A stretch of DNA of 64,000 nt from Devosia sp. MC521 (GCF_014127105.1 NZ_CP059902.1:1273001-1337000), one strand, 5' to 3'; positions 1 to 9,467 are shown, numbered from the stretch's first letter. The notes: generated by a model not told the origin, from the sequence alone. Translations and numbers: made by a program.

Positions 1-153
1 GACAGCGCCGGTATAGCCGCCAAGGGCGCCGCCAACTAACGCGCCGCCAGCGCCGCCTACAGCTGCGCCGGTCACAGTGCGCTCTGTGGTTGTGCATGCG
101 GTCATTGTCAGAGCAGCGAAAGCGACAAGTGCGATTGGTGCGAACTTCTTCAT
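1..153 (-). CDS. glycine-zipper lipoprotein (partial, C-terminus off the window)
   Basis: Only the first 51 residues are inside the window. They show a Lys-Lys start, a hydrophobic core and the lipobox LTMTAC with the acylated Cys at residue 20, so the mature protein should be membrane-anchored. After the Cys comes a Thr-rich stub and then a Gly/Ala-rich segment (AAVGGAGGALVGG), the pattern of glycine-zipper entericidin/osmotic lipoproteins. GGAGGA lies 5 nt before the ATG. The function cannot be stated beyond 'small envelope lipoprotein', and the family call rests on the glycine pattern only. Confidence 0.75.
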   Translation of the reverse strand, partial: MKKFAPIALVAFAALTMTACTTTERTVTGAAVGGAGGALVGGALGGYTGAV

Positions 154-387
154 TATAGTCCTCCGGATAGGTATGGGAGTTTGAGCATAGTCGCTCTCGC
201 AGGCGAGCAAAACACTTATCCCGCACCCGCAATGTGGCTGTTGAACCGCCGACTTTGCGGGGCGGTGAGCTATTGCCGTCATTGGTGCCCGAGATGTGTA
301 AAACCTCCCGATACTCGGCAAATGGTCGATGCGCCGACTTTTTAGGGGTTGCGCCAAAACCCCTGTTTCCTTATGAGATTTTCTAGT

Positions 388-464
388 CGGGGCGTAGCGC
401 AGCCTGGTAGCGCATTTGTCTGGGGGACAAAGGGTCGTGGGTTCGAATCCCGCCGCTCCGACCA
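388..464 (+). tRNA. tRNA-Pro (anticodon GGG)
   Basis: Cloverleaf read by eye. The acceptor stem CGGGGCG pairs with CGCTCCG with one G-U. The anticodon stem TTTGT/ACAAA closes a 7-nt loop CTGGGGG with GGG at positions 34-36. The T-loop is GTTCGAATC. Discriminator A and CCA are encoded in the DNA (462-464). It decodes CCC/CCU proline codons. Confidence 0.95.
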
Positions 465-487
465 TTTTAATGATGACAGTTCGCACG

Positions 488-515
488 CCGCTTAGCCTCG
501 CTGAGCGGTTTTTTT
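488..515 (+). terminator. intrinsic terminator after tRNA-Pro
   Basis: Arms CCGCT-t-AGC and GCT-g-AGCGG around CTC are followed by seven T residues. It sits 23 nt past the tRNA CCA end and should end that transcript. Confidence 0.85.
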
Positions 516-732
516 GTCTGCTAAACCTTCGAGGCTTGGCCGCTTCTTGCCTGCGGCGAGTGTTAGGCGCGGCTGGGCGAGTATCAGCGGCCAAGAGGCC
601 GCTCGGTCGTCTCCTGAGCTGCCTCAATATCCTTGCATTTATGGGAGTCGGCTGTCCCCAAGGCCGGGGAAGACTAGCGCCAGGGCGTGTGCTGGTTCTA
701 CCTTGGGAAAGCTAATCGCAGCACGACGGGAC

Positions 733-2244
733 TTAATACGCATTCCCGGACGAGAAGAGGCGGAACGGCGTAAGTACAAGGATCTTGAGGTCGAACAGGA
801 TCGACCAGTTTTCAATGTAATAGAGGTCGTGGTTCACGCGCTGTTCGATCTTATCGAGCGTATCAGTTTCGCCGCGCCAGCCGCTAATTTGAGCCCATCC
901 GGTTATGCCGGGCTTGACCTTGTGGCGAGCAAAATACCCTTCCACGGCTTCATAATACAGCGTGTTCGCGGCTTTAGCCTGTAGAGCATGGGGGCGAGGG
1001 CCGACGATCGACAGTTCACCTTTGAGCACATTGAAAAGCTGCGGTAGCTCATCAATTGAGGTCCGGCGGATAAACTTACCAACTTTGGTGACGCGCGGAT
1101 CGTCCTTAGTCACCAGTTTTGTAGCATTGGCGTCGAGCATGTCCGTTCGCATAGAGCGGAATTTGTAGATGCGGATCAGCTCGTTGTTGAAGCCATGTCG
1201 ATCTTGGACGAAGAATATCGGACCTTTGCTCTCTAGCTTGATAGCAAGTGCGGTGATGAGCATGATGGGCGAAAGCGCGATGAGCGCAAGTAATGCTACT
1301 GTTTTGTCAAAAGCCCATTTGAACACAAGGTTCCAGTCTGAAATCGGTCTGTCAGCCATGTCGAGCACGGGCAGGTCGCCGACATAAGAATATGCCTTAT
1401 TGGTGAAACGCAATTTGCTCATATGCGCTGAGAGTCGGATGTCGACAGGCAAAACCCAGAGCTGGGTCAGCATGTCGAGAACGCGCTTCTCTGCGGACAG
1501 TGGCATGGAGACGAGCACGAGGTCGACACGCGTGCGACGGGCAAATTCCACCAGATCAGAGACACGGCCGAGCTTATAAAATCCACTCACTTCATCTGGT
1601 GAGCGATCGTCAACGCGATCATCAAAAAGGCCGATAAGCTCAATGTCGGACTTGGCGCTAGTTTGGATCTGGTTGATCAGCTGAGCTGCGTCTTGTCCGC
1701 CACCGACGATAACAGTCCGACGCTTGAGTTGTCCGGCGTCGCTCCAATGTTGAACCAACGAACGCAGACTAAGTCGATAGACTACGAGGGTAATGCCACC
1801 GAGGGCCCACCAGCTCATCAGCCAGACGCGGCTAACCTGATCGCCCGCTTTGAAGAAGAAGAACCCGATAGCCAAGATTGCGATGACACTGGACCAGCCT
1901 GCTAACACGCGCCCCAGTTGCCAAAATCGCGATCTATAGGCGCGGATACGATGGGTTCGCGCAATGTTGAAGAACAAGTTTGCCACAAGGCCACTTGCCA
2001 AAATGACCGGCAGATAGAAATTCTCTTGTCCCGTGCCGACGTAGCTCCAGTAGATCGCACAGCCAATTGTGATCAGTAGGATCGCTTCAACGATCTGCGC
2101 GATACCCGTAATAACAGCGCTTGAATATCCCACGTCAGCAGGTTCGCTTATGAGTTCCTCTGCGCGCGGCGATAATGTGCCATCAGATGGTGCTCTCTGG
2201 CTTACCTGATTTTGTAATACTGACTGCGTGTCGATCTGAAACAT
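733..2244 (-). CDS. undecaprenyl-phosphate sugar-1-phosphate transferase (WcaJ/ExoY type)
   Basis: 503-residue polyprenyl glycosylphosphotransferase, the initiating enzyme that loads a sugar-1-phosphate onto undecaprenyl phosphate at the inner membrane. The N-terminal third has four to five membrane segments, the middle a Rossmann-like CoA-binding region (VIVGGGQDA), and the C-terminal 200 residues the bacterial sugar transferase domain. Visible there are a membrane hairpin, QDRHGFNNE, YKFRSMR, IRRTSIDELPQL and NVLKGELSIVGPRPH. The length fits the full-size family. It is transcribed with the downstream GT4 and Wza-like genes on the same strand, and a GumC/Wzz gene diverges next to them, so this is an exopolysaccharide locus. 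Glucose as substrate is the family default, not shown by sequence. Confidence 0.92.
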   Translation of the reverse strand: MFQIDTQSVLQNQVSQRAPSDGTLSPRAEELISEPADVGYSSAVITGIAQIVEAILLITIGCAIYWSYVGTGQENFYLPVILASGLVANLFFNIARTHRIRAYRSRFWQLGRVLAGWSSVIAILAIGFFFFKAGDQVSRVWLMSWWALGGITLVVYRLSLRSLVQHWSDAGQLKRRTVIVGGGQDAAQLINQIQTSAKSDIELIGLFDDRVDDRSPDEVSGFYKLGRVSDLVEFARRTRVDLVLVSMPLSAEKRVLDMLTQLWVLPVDIRLSAHMSKLRFTNKAYSYVGDLPVLDMADRPISDWNLVFKWAFDKTVALLALIALSPIMLITALAIKLESKGPIFFVQDRHGFNNELIRIYKFRSMRTDMLDANATKLVTKDDPRVTKVGKFIRRTSIDELPQLFNVLKGELSIVGPRPHALQAKAANTLYYEAVEGYFARHKVKPGITGWAQISGWRGETDTLDKIEQRVNHDLYYIENWSILFDLKILVLTPFRLFSSGNAY

Positions 2245-2318
2245 ATCGAATTAATACCCGCTCTATGGGTACTATTGACCACAAACATCAGCTAATGTGT
2301 GAATCGATATGGTCGAAG

Positions 2319-3425
2319 TTATTTGCTTGGTTGATAGATGTTTAATATCGACGTTGTCATTGAATCTAACGTAAAGAATTCAGAGACATAGCTGCGACGG
2401 GCGTGCATCGCATTGATTTCGTTCGTCGGGTTAGAAAGGTGCGCCTGCATTGCCTTGGTCAGGGCGGTTGTATCACCGGCTGGAATTAGCCGCTCCTGAG
2501 TGGGGCCGAATATTTCAGCGATTCCGCCAACACGGGTGCTGATCACCGGGAGACCTGCGGCGGTTGCTTCCATCACTACATAGGGTAGGGATTCAGCGAG
2601 GGACGGGAGCACTGCGCACTCGCCCAGCGCAAAAGCCTCGCGCGCCGGACGCGATCCTAAAAACTGGACTTGATCAGTCAGTCCTAGGGTTGAGATCATT
2701 TGCTCGAGTTCTGGTCGAGATGGGCCATCGCCTGCCACGACGAGGGTCGGTCCGCTACCATCGGCTCGCTTGATTTGGGCCAGCGCTTCTACAAGGTGGA
2801 AGATGCCTTTGAGCTCGCGTAGCTCGCCCACAAAGACAAAATCCGACAGCGGCTGGATATGTTCGAGGGGCTCGAATTCGGCAGGGCGGAGCCCGTTATA
2901 GATAACACTCGTCGGGCAGGTGGGTGCTCCGATCAACGCGCTGTAGGTTTTGAGCGCGAAATGGCTTTCGAAAATTATCGCATCTGTTTTGCGCATGAGT
3001 GCGCGTTCCAACTTGTGGAATATCTGCCCAGAGCGTGAGGTGGACGGAAAATGCAAGACACCACCGTGAGGCGTGTAGACGGTGCGGGCCGTATTGCCGC
3101 CCAGCCGGGCGAGACGAGCGTAGAACCCGCCTTTGGCACCGTGACCGTGAATAACATCCACGTTTAGGCGTTTGGCCAATTTGTTGACCGCGAACGGTGT
3201 TTTGAGGTCGCCCATGCCGAAAACGCGGGGCATTGGATGGCGGTAGACGCCCAAGCTCGTGAACTGTTCTATCGCTTTGAGTTTATCTTCTGTCTGGGCG
3301 TCGCTGGCGAGGGCATCAACGACTATGCCGATTTCGTGTCCGCGCGCCGAAAGCTCTTCGGTAAGATCGCAAACATGACGGAAAAGGCCGCCCACCGGAG
3401 CGCGCAGCACCTGCAAAATACGCAT
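2319..3425 (-). CDS. glycosyltransferase family 4
   Basis: 368-residue GT-B glycosyltransferase. The N-terminal Rossmann domain starts MRILQVLRAPVGGLFRHV with the donor-independent Gly loop. The C-terminal domain has FVGELRELKG and the GT4 E-x7-E signature within PSLAESLPYVVMEATAAG, followed by VGGIAE. It should add a nucleotide-sugar-derived residue to the lipid-linked repeat unit on the cytoplasmic face. It lies 29 nt downstream of the Wza-like gene and 75 nt before the sugar-transferase gene, consistent with one operon. Donor and acceptor sugars cannot be read from sequence. Confidence 0.9.
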   Translation of the reverse strand: MRILQVLRAPVGGLFRHVCDLTEELSARGHEIGIVVDALASDAQTEDKLKAIEQFTSLGVYRHPMPRVFGMGDLKTPFAVNKLAKRLNVDVIHGHGAKGGFYARLARLGGNTARTVYTPHGGVLHFPSTSRSGQIFHKLERALMRKTDAIIFESHFALKTYSALIGAPTCPTSVIYNGLRPAEFEPLEHIQPLSDFVFVGELRELKGIFHLVEALAQIKRADGSGPTLVVAGDGPSRPELEQMISTLGLTDQVQFLGSRPAREAFALGECAVLPSLAESLPYVVMEATAAGLPVISTRVGGIAEIFGPTQERLIPAGDTTALTKAMQAHLSNPTNEINAMHARRSYVSEFFTLDSMTTSILNIYQPSK

Positions 3426-3454
3426 TGGTACGCTCCTTATGCGCGAATATCTGT

Positions 3455-4006
3455 TTAGAACCAGCGCTCTGAAACCACCACCGTGTCGCCGGGGGCAATC
3501 GGGAAGTCCAGTGGTACTGGGCTACGGCCCATCTTGTCGGCCTGGCGGCGATAGACGACCACTTGGTTTCGGTCTGCGGTGGGCGTGAAACCACCGGCAG
3601 TGGCGATCGCCGCGCGCGCTGTCATGCCGTAAACATATGGAAATTGGCCGGAGGTTTTCACTTCGCCGGCAATATAGAACGGGCGATATTGCTCGACCTC
3701 AACTGCCACATCCGGGCTGCGCATGTAGCCATTGGCGAGCGCCGAGGCGAGACGCTTTGACGCCTGTTCTGTTGTGGTGCCCCGGACCTGAACCGCGCCG
3801 ACAAGCGGGAAGGCAATGGCGCCCTTGTCGTCCACACGGTAGCTTTTGGATATTTCGGGGTCGCCGTAAACCGACACCCGAACAGTATCACCCGTGTCTA
3901 GTTGGTAGGGGCCGCGTGTTTCAACAGAATAGGCTGTTGGGCGCGTTGTGGTGCATGCGCCCAACATAACCGGCAAAACCAACGCAATAATGAGAGCGCA
4001 GCGCAT
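3455..4006 (-). CDS. Wza/GumB-like polysaccharide export lipoprotein
   Basis: 183 residues. A signal peptide with lipobox MLGAC predicts an outer-membrane lipoprotein. The poly-export domain (YQLDTGDTVRVSVYGDP, residues about 33-105) is followed by an SLBB beta-grasp segment (FYIAGEVKTSGQFPYVYG, about 110-155). At about half the length of E. coli Wza it resembles the short GumB/ExoF class, which lacks the C-terminal barrel helix. It is the first gene of the leftward EPS operon and is divergent from the chain-length gene. Confidence 0.9.
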   Translation of the reverse strand: MRCALIIALVLPVMLGACTTTRPTAYSVETRGPYQLDTGDTVRVSVYGDPEISKSYRVDDKGAIAFPLVGAVQVRGTTTEQASKRLASALANGYMRSPDVAVEVEQYRPFYIAGEVKTSGQFPYVYGMTARAAIATAGGFTPTADRNQVVVYRRQADKMGRSPVPLDFPIAPGDTVVVSERWF

Positions 4007-4156
4007 CTTAACCCTACTTATTCTGTCTTTGAACTTATGTTCTGTCGTGGTTAAGAAAGTGATAGCGTCGAGTAGGTGTTAGTAAAAACGCGAGAAGATT
4101 AACTGAATTTTGATCGTAACGGCGCTCTATTCCAACAAGGAATTTGGGGTCCACTA

Positions 4157-6433
4157 ATGGTTTACGAGTCACCAGTCATCGATGATGGGCGAATTAACGT
4201 TGCTGGCTTGCTCTCTGCAGTAGGTCGGAAGTTGCCGCGAATTATCGCGGTAACACTTGCTTTGCTCGCGGTGACATTCGTAATTCTAATGTTTGTTCCA
4301 AGGACTTACGAAGGTACTGCGGCTGTTCTTGTGGAGCCGCGACAGAGTGCGTCCGGACAGAATTCGGGTGATGCGCGGCTTAGTATGTTTGCCACGAACC
4401 CGGCCGGTGTGGTGGCAAGTCAAATACAGCTCATCAAATCACCTGACACTCTGATGCGGGTAATTGATGAGTTGGATTTGCGCTCGGTGCCCGAATTTAG
4501 TGGCGCTGAAGAAGGTGGCTTTGACCTCGGTGCCTTGCTGCCGCAGCTCGTTCGCCGCGCGGAAACACCACAAAGCGTCGACGCACAGGTTTTATCAGCT
4601 CTTTCTGCTAGCTTATCCGTGTCGCAGCAGCCTCAGTCCGCCGTGATCGCGATAACGGTCTCGTCGCGTGATCCGCAGTTGGCCGCCCAAATCGCCAATG
4701 CCATCGCGAAAGCGCATGTTGAGCGTCGTGCGGGATTGAGCCTCTCCGATAATGTCGAGACGTCCGGTTGGCTACTCGAGGAAATCGATCGCCTGCGGGT
4801 GTCCGTCGGTGAAGCCGAGCATGCGGTCGCTGACTTCAAAGTCGCCAATGACCTTTACATAGGACAGGGAAACACCAGTCTGCTTGATCAGCGGCTGTCG
4901 ACCATTGCGTCGCAGATCAGTGCGGCACAGGAGCAGCGTGGCAATGCTGAAAAACGCGCTGCGCTGATCCGTGACGTCATCGGGCGTAACCAGCCGGTAG
5001 AGAGTTTGGTGGACGTTCAGTCATCCCTCGTCGTGCAGCAACTGTCGCAAGAGAAGGCGCGCATTCAGAGTGAATTGGCCCAGAGGTCTGCAACGCTCCT
5101 CAGCAGCCATCCAACGATGCGTGCTCTCAATGCTCAGATGGGCGAACTCAATGCGCAGGTCCGTGCCGAAGCGCAGCGGATGGCCGTCGCGCTAGAGGCC
5201 GAAGCGCAGATTTATACCGACCAAGAAGCCTGGCTGCGTGCTGACTTTGAAGCGGCCAAGAACACCGCGTCGACGGCAACCATCGATACTGTGACCCTTG
5301 ATAGCTTGCAGCGTGAGGCTAAGTCGCAACGCGACCTGCTGGAAGCGTATTTGTTGCGCTACAACGCCTCGTCAACACGGGTCGACATCAACTCGGAATT
5401 GCCTGACGTCCGTGTCGTAACTGCTGCTGCTGCTGCTTCTTCCCCGTCAGCGCCGAAGACCGCTCTCATTATGTCTGCGGTCGCATTTGTGTCGATTTTC
5501 TGCCAAATCGGCGGGGCAATTTTTGGGGAGCTGATGTCCGGTCGCGCGCTTGTGTCGTCGCGAGCAGGGCCGGAACTTTGGGGCCAACAAGCCCGCCCGT
5601 CGGACGAGCCCAATAGCAGTACCGGGGGCGATCTCGCAGAGCATATCGCTACGCTGCAACAGCCCGTTCTCGCTGGAGCCGCTTCTGATGATGAGACCAT
5701 CGCAACTGCGGAACAATCGCAGTCCGGCGGTGTGGATCTGGCAAATGTCAAAGAAATGGTGCGCAAGATTCTTGCCGAGACAGACCAGAACATGGCTCCT
5801 GATGCTTCGCCTGCTCATGTAGAGGATGCGTCTGTTGAGCGGTTTGGTTTCAATGCGGCTGAGCCTGTCGTTGAGCCCGTCGACAAGGGACTGATCCGTT
5901 ATGACGAACTCGTTGCTGATCTGGTTTTGGGGCGTACCAATCTCCTTCTGCTGACCGATCACGGAGCCGAGGAGGGTGGTGAGCATCTTGCTGAAATTCT
6001 CGTCGCGGATGCGCTTGCCAAGGGCCTAAGTGTGGCTCTGGTTGATGCGGGGTCTGGCAAGGTTACGGCCGCGCCGGGACTGTCCGATCTCACTCTGGGC
6101 GAAGCGCGCTTCGGAGATGTGGTCCAGAAGTCTGCCGATAACAGCTTTGCAGAAGTGTCTTGGGGTCGCCACGCTGGTCTCGATCGCACCTCACCGCGTC
6201 CTGTGACATTGATTGAAGCCCTGACGGATATCTACGAGGTCGTCGTCGTCCTGACTGGGGAAACGAAGACGCAGTCCTTGCTTGCTGATTTTGCGCAAGT
6301 GGGGGGGCGTGTGGTTCTGGTTGTTGGTCGCAATAGCGAATTGACGTCAGCCTTTGTGGCCCGACAAAAGCTGCTTGAGGCCGGATACGCTTCAGTGGAC
6401 GTCGCTGCGGTCACCAAGTCTGTCGCAGCCTAG
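4157..6433 (+). CDS. GumC/Wzz-like chain-length determinant with degenerate BY-kinase-like C-terminus
   Basis: 758 residues. The N-terminal Wzz domain has a first membrane segment at about 30-50, a long periplasmic coiled coil (about 200-400), and a second membrane segment at about 433-457. It therefore belongs to the PCP-2a class, which sets polymer length and gates Wza-like exporters. After a 100-residue acidic linker the last ~170 residues resemble the BY-kinase ATPase core (LLLLTDHGAEEGGEHLAE, then LSVALVDAG). The P-loop GK(S/T) is missing, and there is no Tyr-rich tail, so the fold is probably kept without ATPase or kinase activity. The ATG at 4157 follows GGGGT. The deacetylase gene follows after 11 nt. 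Confidence 0.88.
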   Translation: MVYESPVIDDGRINVAGLLSAVGRKLPRIIAVTLALLAVTFVILMFVPRTYEGTAAVLVEPRQSASGQNSGDARLSMFATNPAGVVASQIQLIKSPDTLMRVIDELDLRSVPEFSGAEEGGFDLGALLPQLVRRAETPQSVDAQVLSALSASLSVSQQPQSAVIAITVSSRDPQLAAQIANAIAKAHVERRAGLSLSDNVETSGWLLEEIDRLRVSVGEAEHAVADFKVANDLYIGQGNTSLLDQRLSTIASQISAAQEQRGNAEKRAALIRDVIGRNQPVESLVDVQSSLVVQQLSQEKARIQSELAQRSATLLSSHPTMRALNAQMGELNAQVRAEAQRMAVALEAEAQIYTDQEAWLRADFEAAKNTASTATIDTVTLDSLQREAKSQRDLLEAYLLRYNASSTRVDINSELPDVRVVTAAAAASSPSAPKTALIMSAVAFVSIFCQIGGAIFGELMSGRALVSSRAGPELWGQQARPSDEPNSSTGGDLAEHIATLQQPVLAGAASDDETIATAEQSQSGGVDLANVKEMVRKILAETDQNMAPDASPAHVEDASVERFGFNAAEPVVEPVDKGLIRYDELVADLVLGRTNLLLLTDHGAEEGGEHLAEILVADALAKGLSVALVDAGSGKVTAAPGLSDLTLGEARFGDVVQKSADNSFAEVSWGRHAGLDRTSPRPVTLIEALTDIYEVVVVLTGETKTQSLLADFAQVGGRVVLVVGRNSELTSAFVARQKLLEAGYASVDVAAVTKSVAA

Positions 6434-6444
6434 GCAGTTTGACT

Positions 6445-7485
6445 ATGGCGTTAAAATACACCTTGATCCGTGCCGCTTTTGAGGCACTTTGGCTCGCGAA
6501 CGCATCGAGGTTGTTCGAGCAGTTTTCAGACGCGCGGGGCGTCATTTGGACACTGCATCGCGTGCTGCCTCAGCCCCCAAAGGCTTTTGCGCCAAACGGC
6601 ATATTGCAGGTGCAGCCGGAATTCCTCGCCTACTGCCTCGAGCGTCTGGCCGATCGCAAAATACCGGTTGTAAACTTGGACGAGGCGCTGGATCGCCTCA
6701 CGATGCCGAGGGCCAAATCGACATTTGTCGTGCTGACTTTCGACGATGGCTATAAGGACAATTTGATCCATGCCCTCCCAGTGCTGCAGGCCGCCCGCAC
6801 CCCATTCACGCTTTATGTGCCGACCGCATTTCCTTCGGGCGGCGGGCAGCTCTGGTGGCAAGCTATCGAGGACATAATCGGCAAGGCAGGGGAGGTTCGG
6901 TTCCAAGGCCCCGCGGGTGCCGTCGTTCTCCCTTCTCGCTCAACAAAAGAAAAGCACACCGCTTTCAATCAGCTCTATTGGCATATGCGCAAAATGCCGG
7001 AAACGGAGCGACTGGCGCTGCTGGCGGAATTCACTGCCAATTACGGCTATGACCTCTCAGCCCAATGTCGCGCAGAAATCATGGGTTGGGACGAGATCAA
7101 GCAGGTGGCCAATCACCCACTGGCAACGATCGGGGCGCACACGGTCAACCACTATGAATTGGCCAAACTGCCGTTGGAGCAAGCACGCGCTGAAATTGTC
7201 GAGTCGGTGACCGCGTTAGAGCAGCGCCTTGGCCAGCGGCCGAAACATTTCTCTTATCCCCTCGGCGGGCCGCTTTCTTGCGGGGAGAGGGAGTTTGAAC
7301 TTGTCGCGCAGCTGGGGTTCACCTCGGGCGTGACGACGCGACCCGGCGGTCTTTATCCTCATCATCGCAAAACACCCACGGCGTTGCCGCGGGTGTCACT
7401 CAATGGGCTGTTTCAACAAAAGCGGTATGCCGACGTCTTCGCCAGTGGCGGGCTGTTCACCCAGTTGGGCCGGATATCGGGTTAG
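6445..7485 (+). CDS. polysaccharide deacetylase (NodB homology)
   Basis: 346 residues from the ATG; a TTG two codons upstream (6439) is the alternative. The NodB fold is marked by LTFDDGYKD (general-base Asp and metal Asp, about residues 97-104), the metal-binding GAHTVNH motif in the middle, and SYPLGG further on. It should remove acetyl groups from N- or O-acetylated sugars of the exopolysaccharide. There is no signal peptide, so a cytoplasmic or lipid-linked substrate is possible. It is coupled to the GumC-like gene by an 11-nt gap. Its stop overlaps the end of the convergent DUF2842 gene. Confidence 0.9.
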   Translation: MALKYTLIRAAFEALWLANASRLFEQFSDARGVIWTLHRVLPQPPKAFAPNGILQVQPEFLAYCLERLADRKIPVVNLDEALDRLTMPRAKSTFVVLTFDDGYKDNLIHALPVLQAARTPFTLYVPTAFPSGGGQLWWQAIEDIIGKAGEVRFQGPAGAVVLPSRSTKEKHTAFNQLYWHMRKMPETERLALLAEFTANYGYDLSAQCRAEIMGWDEIKQVANHPLATIGAHTVNHYELAKLPLEQARAEIVESVTALEQRLGQRPKHFSYPLGGPLSCGEREFELVAQLGFTSGVTTRPGGLYPHHRKTPTALPRVSLNGLFQQKRYADVFASGGLFTQLGRISG

Positions 7486-7709
7486 CGTTGGGGCAGGGGA
7501 TTGGGCTTGGCCATCCAGCGAATGAGAATCATTGCTGGGATCGTCCAACCCATGCCCGCAAAAATAAAATAGATGATCAGCACTAGCCCCGGCAGCCCTT
7601 CAGGCAAGAGTAGATAGCCCCAAGTGCCCAAAACGGCCCATCCAGCGATGGAAATGACCAGCAAAAATGCGCCAATCAACTTGCGGTTACGCTGACTCAT
7701 ATGCGGCAT
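7482..7709 (-). CDS. DUF2842 small membrane protein
   Basis: 75 residues (72 if the second ATG, MSQRN, is used) with two membrane segments, LIGAFLLVISIAGWAV and LVLIIYFIFAGMGWTIPA, and the family ending of the type PAMxLIRWM. DUF2842 is a short alphaproteobacterial inner-membrane family of unknown function. Its reading frame ends convergently within the deacetylase stop codon and its start faces ctaA. Confidence 0.8.
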   Translation of the reverse strand: MPHMSQRNRKLIGAFLLVISIAGWAVLGTWGYLLLPEGLPGLVLIIYFIFAGMGWTIPAMILIRWMAKPNPLPQR

Positions 7710-7780
7710 CCGGTCTGTTGCGATAATGTCGCGGGGGGATTACCACTCCCGCACCTTAACTGATACTGGAAATTAGCGTC

Positions 7781-8842
7781 GTGACCTTCATGCAAGATGC
7801 GGCCCCGGGCAAAGTGAGCTTTGCGGCCGACCGCCTCCGCCCGGTGCGTATTTGGCTTTATGGCATGGCGGCATTCGTGCTGCTGATTGTCGTTGTGGGC
7901 GGCATCACCCGCCTCACCGAGTCTGGTCTGTCGATCACAAGCTGGAATGTCGTCGCGGGTGTAATTCCTCCATTGACCCAAGCCGATTGGGAAGCGGAGT
8001 TCGAAGCCTATAAGCAGATCCCGCAATACACGGTCATCAATCATTGGATGAGCTTGGATGATTTCAAGCTGATCTTTTTCTGGGAATGGTTCCACCGTCT
8101 TTTGGCGCGCGCGCTCGGGTTCGTCTTCCTGATCCCATTTGTTGTGTTCTTGGCTCAGAAGCGCTTTTCCAAAGACCTTGCTCTGCCGCTTTTCGGTCTG
8201 TTCCTTTTGGGCGGTTTCCAGGGCTTCCTTGGCTGGTGGATGGTGTCCTCGGGCCTGTCTGAGCTGACCTCGGTATCTCAGTATCGCCTAGCGGCGCACT
8301 TGTCCGCCGCTGGCGTGCTGCTCTACGCCTTGCTCTATGTTGCACGGACGATCACACCCGGACGTACACTTGGACACGTCAGCAGCTTTAACTGGGTGAC
8401 GACGATTGCTCTGCTGCTCGTCCTTGTCTTGCAGATCGCTGCGGGTGCGTTTGTCGCCGGTATGGATGCGGGGAAGGGCTATCAGACTTGGCCACTCATG
8501 GATGGCTCGATCATTCCGAACGGCCTCTTCGTGATGGATCCGGTTTGGAAGAACTTCTTTGAGAACGCTCTGACTGTTCAGTTCAATCACCGCAACATCG
8601 CCTATCTGATCACAGCCTTCGTTGGTTTCCTGATCTGGCGTCGTGCCAAGGACGGTGGTTTCGCTGGCGTGCACACTTGGCTAATCCGCATTGGCGTGCT
8701 CGTTCTCGCTCAAGTCGCCCTCGGTATTGCGACACTCCTGTCGGACATTCAGATCGATCTGGCTGTCGCGCATCAGGGTCTCGCCTTTATTCTGGCAGGC
8801 GCTATCGTGCTCTATTTGGCTGATATGCGTCGCGCCCGATAA
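7781..8842 (+). CDS. ctaA: heme A synthase (COX15/CtaA)
   Basis: 353 residues with eight hydrophobic helices. Oxidises the methyl of heme O to the formyl of heme A for aa3-type cytochrome oxidase. The conserved histidines are visible in EWFHRLLAR, LAAHLSAAG, FNHRNIAYL and VAHQGLAFIL, with the family motif GGITRLTESGLSITSWN near residue 35. The frame starts at GTG 7781; an ATG three codons later is equally possible, and neither has a strong Shine-Dalgarno. It is the only heme-pathway gene here, which is common in this order. Confidence 0.95.
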   Translation: MTFMQDAAPGKVSFAADRLRPVRIWLYGMAAFVLLIVVVGGITRLTESGLSITSWNVVAGVIPPLTQADWEAEFEAYKQIPQYTVINHWMSLDDFKLIFFWEWFHRLLARALGFVFLIPFVVFLAQKRFSKDLALPLFGLFLLGGFQGFLGWWMVSSGLSELTSVSQYRLAAHLSAAGVLLYALLYVARTITPGRTLGHVSSFNWVTTIALLLVLVLQIAAGAFVAGMDAGKGYQTWPLMDGSIIPNGLFVMDPVWKNFFENALTVQFNHRNIAYLITAFVGFLIWRRAKDGGFAGVHTWLIRIGVLVLAQVALGIATLLSDIQIDLAVAHQGLAFILAGAIVLYLADMRRAR

Positions 8843-8850
8843 CAACACGA

Positions 8851-8880
8851 AGAACTGCGGTAATATAATACCGCAGTTCT
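8851..8880 (+). terminator. perfect 12-bp stem-loop after ctaA
   Basis: AGAACTGCGGTA and its exact complement flank a 6-nt loop (ATATAA). A T-rich stretch follows only after ten bases, so it may be a weak terminator or an mRNA 3'-end stabiliser rather than a classic intrinsic terminator. Confidence 0.55.
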
Positions 8881-8914
8881 AACCTGTTGTTTTTGTTGAG
8901 CTTTTTAAAGGCTC

Positions 8915-8942
8915 TTGACGGGTGAGGGAATCCCTCTTAAAC
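8915..8942 (+). promoter_or_regulatory. candidate sigma-70-type promoter of rplM-rpsI
   Basis: TTGACG (8915-8920), a 16-bp spacer and TTAAAC (8937-8942) lie 60 nt before the rplM start, past the ctaA hairpin. The -35 is good and the -10 weak, so this is a guess supported mainly by position. Confidence 0.3.
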
Positions 8943-9001
8943 CCGCCACGAAACGGCCATCCGTGCGCGGAATTGGCCTCCTGAATCTAGGGAATTCGAT
9001 T

Positions 9002-9466
9002 ATGACAACGTTCTCGGCAAAACCGAGCGATATCGAAAAGCAGTGGATCCTGATCGACGCCGAAGGCCTCGTCGTGGGTCGCCTTGCTTCGATCATTGCA
9101 TCGCGCCTGCGCGGCAAGCACAAGCCAACCTTTACCCCACACATGGACATGGGTGACAATATCATCGTCATCAATGCCGACAAGGTAAAGCTCACTGGCC
9201 GCAAGCTCGACCAGCACCGCTTCTACTGGCACACCGGCTTTGCTGGTGGCATCAAGGACCGCACTGCACGTCAGCTGCTCGAAGGTCGCTTCCCGAACCG
9301 CGTTCTTGAAAACGCTGTTCGCCGCATGATGCCAGGTGGCCCGCTCACCCGCGCTCAGCTCAAGAACCTCCGCGTTTACGCTGGTTCCGAGCACCCACAC
9401 GTCGCACAGAACCCAGCTACGCTGGATGTTGCTGCGATGAACCCCAAGAATGCACGGGTGAAGTAA
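9002..9466 (+). CDS. rplM: 50S ribosomal protein L13
   Basis: 154 residues, the usual alphaproteobacterial length. L13 binds 23S rRNA early in large-subunit assembly. Family landmarks are [48 protein letters not shown] and [15 protein letters not shown]. The frame is open upstream to 8915, but the ATG at 9002 (MTTFSAKPS) matches the family N-terminus. rpsI starts 1 nt after its stop, the conserved L13-S9 operon. Confidence 0.97.
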   Translation: MTTFSAKPSDIEKQWILIDAEGLVVGRLASIIASRLRGKHKPTFTPHMDMGDNIIVINADKVKLTGRKLDQHRFYWHTGFAGGIKDRTARQLLEGRFPNRVLENAVRRMMPGGPLTRAQLKNLRVYAGSEHPHVAQNPATLDVAAMNPKNARVK

Positions 9467-9467
9467 C

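Noticed and set aside
416..984. Two plus-strand frames starting in or just after tRNA-Pro
   Set aside because: They cross the tRNA and its terminator, and the second overlaps the sugar-transferase gene; no coding signal.
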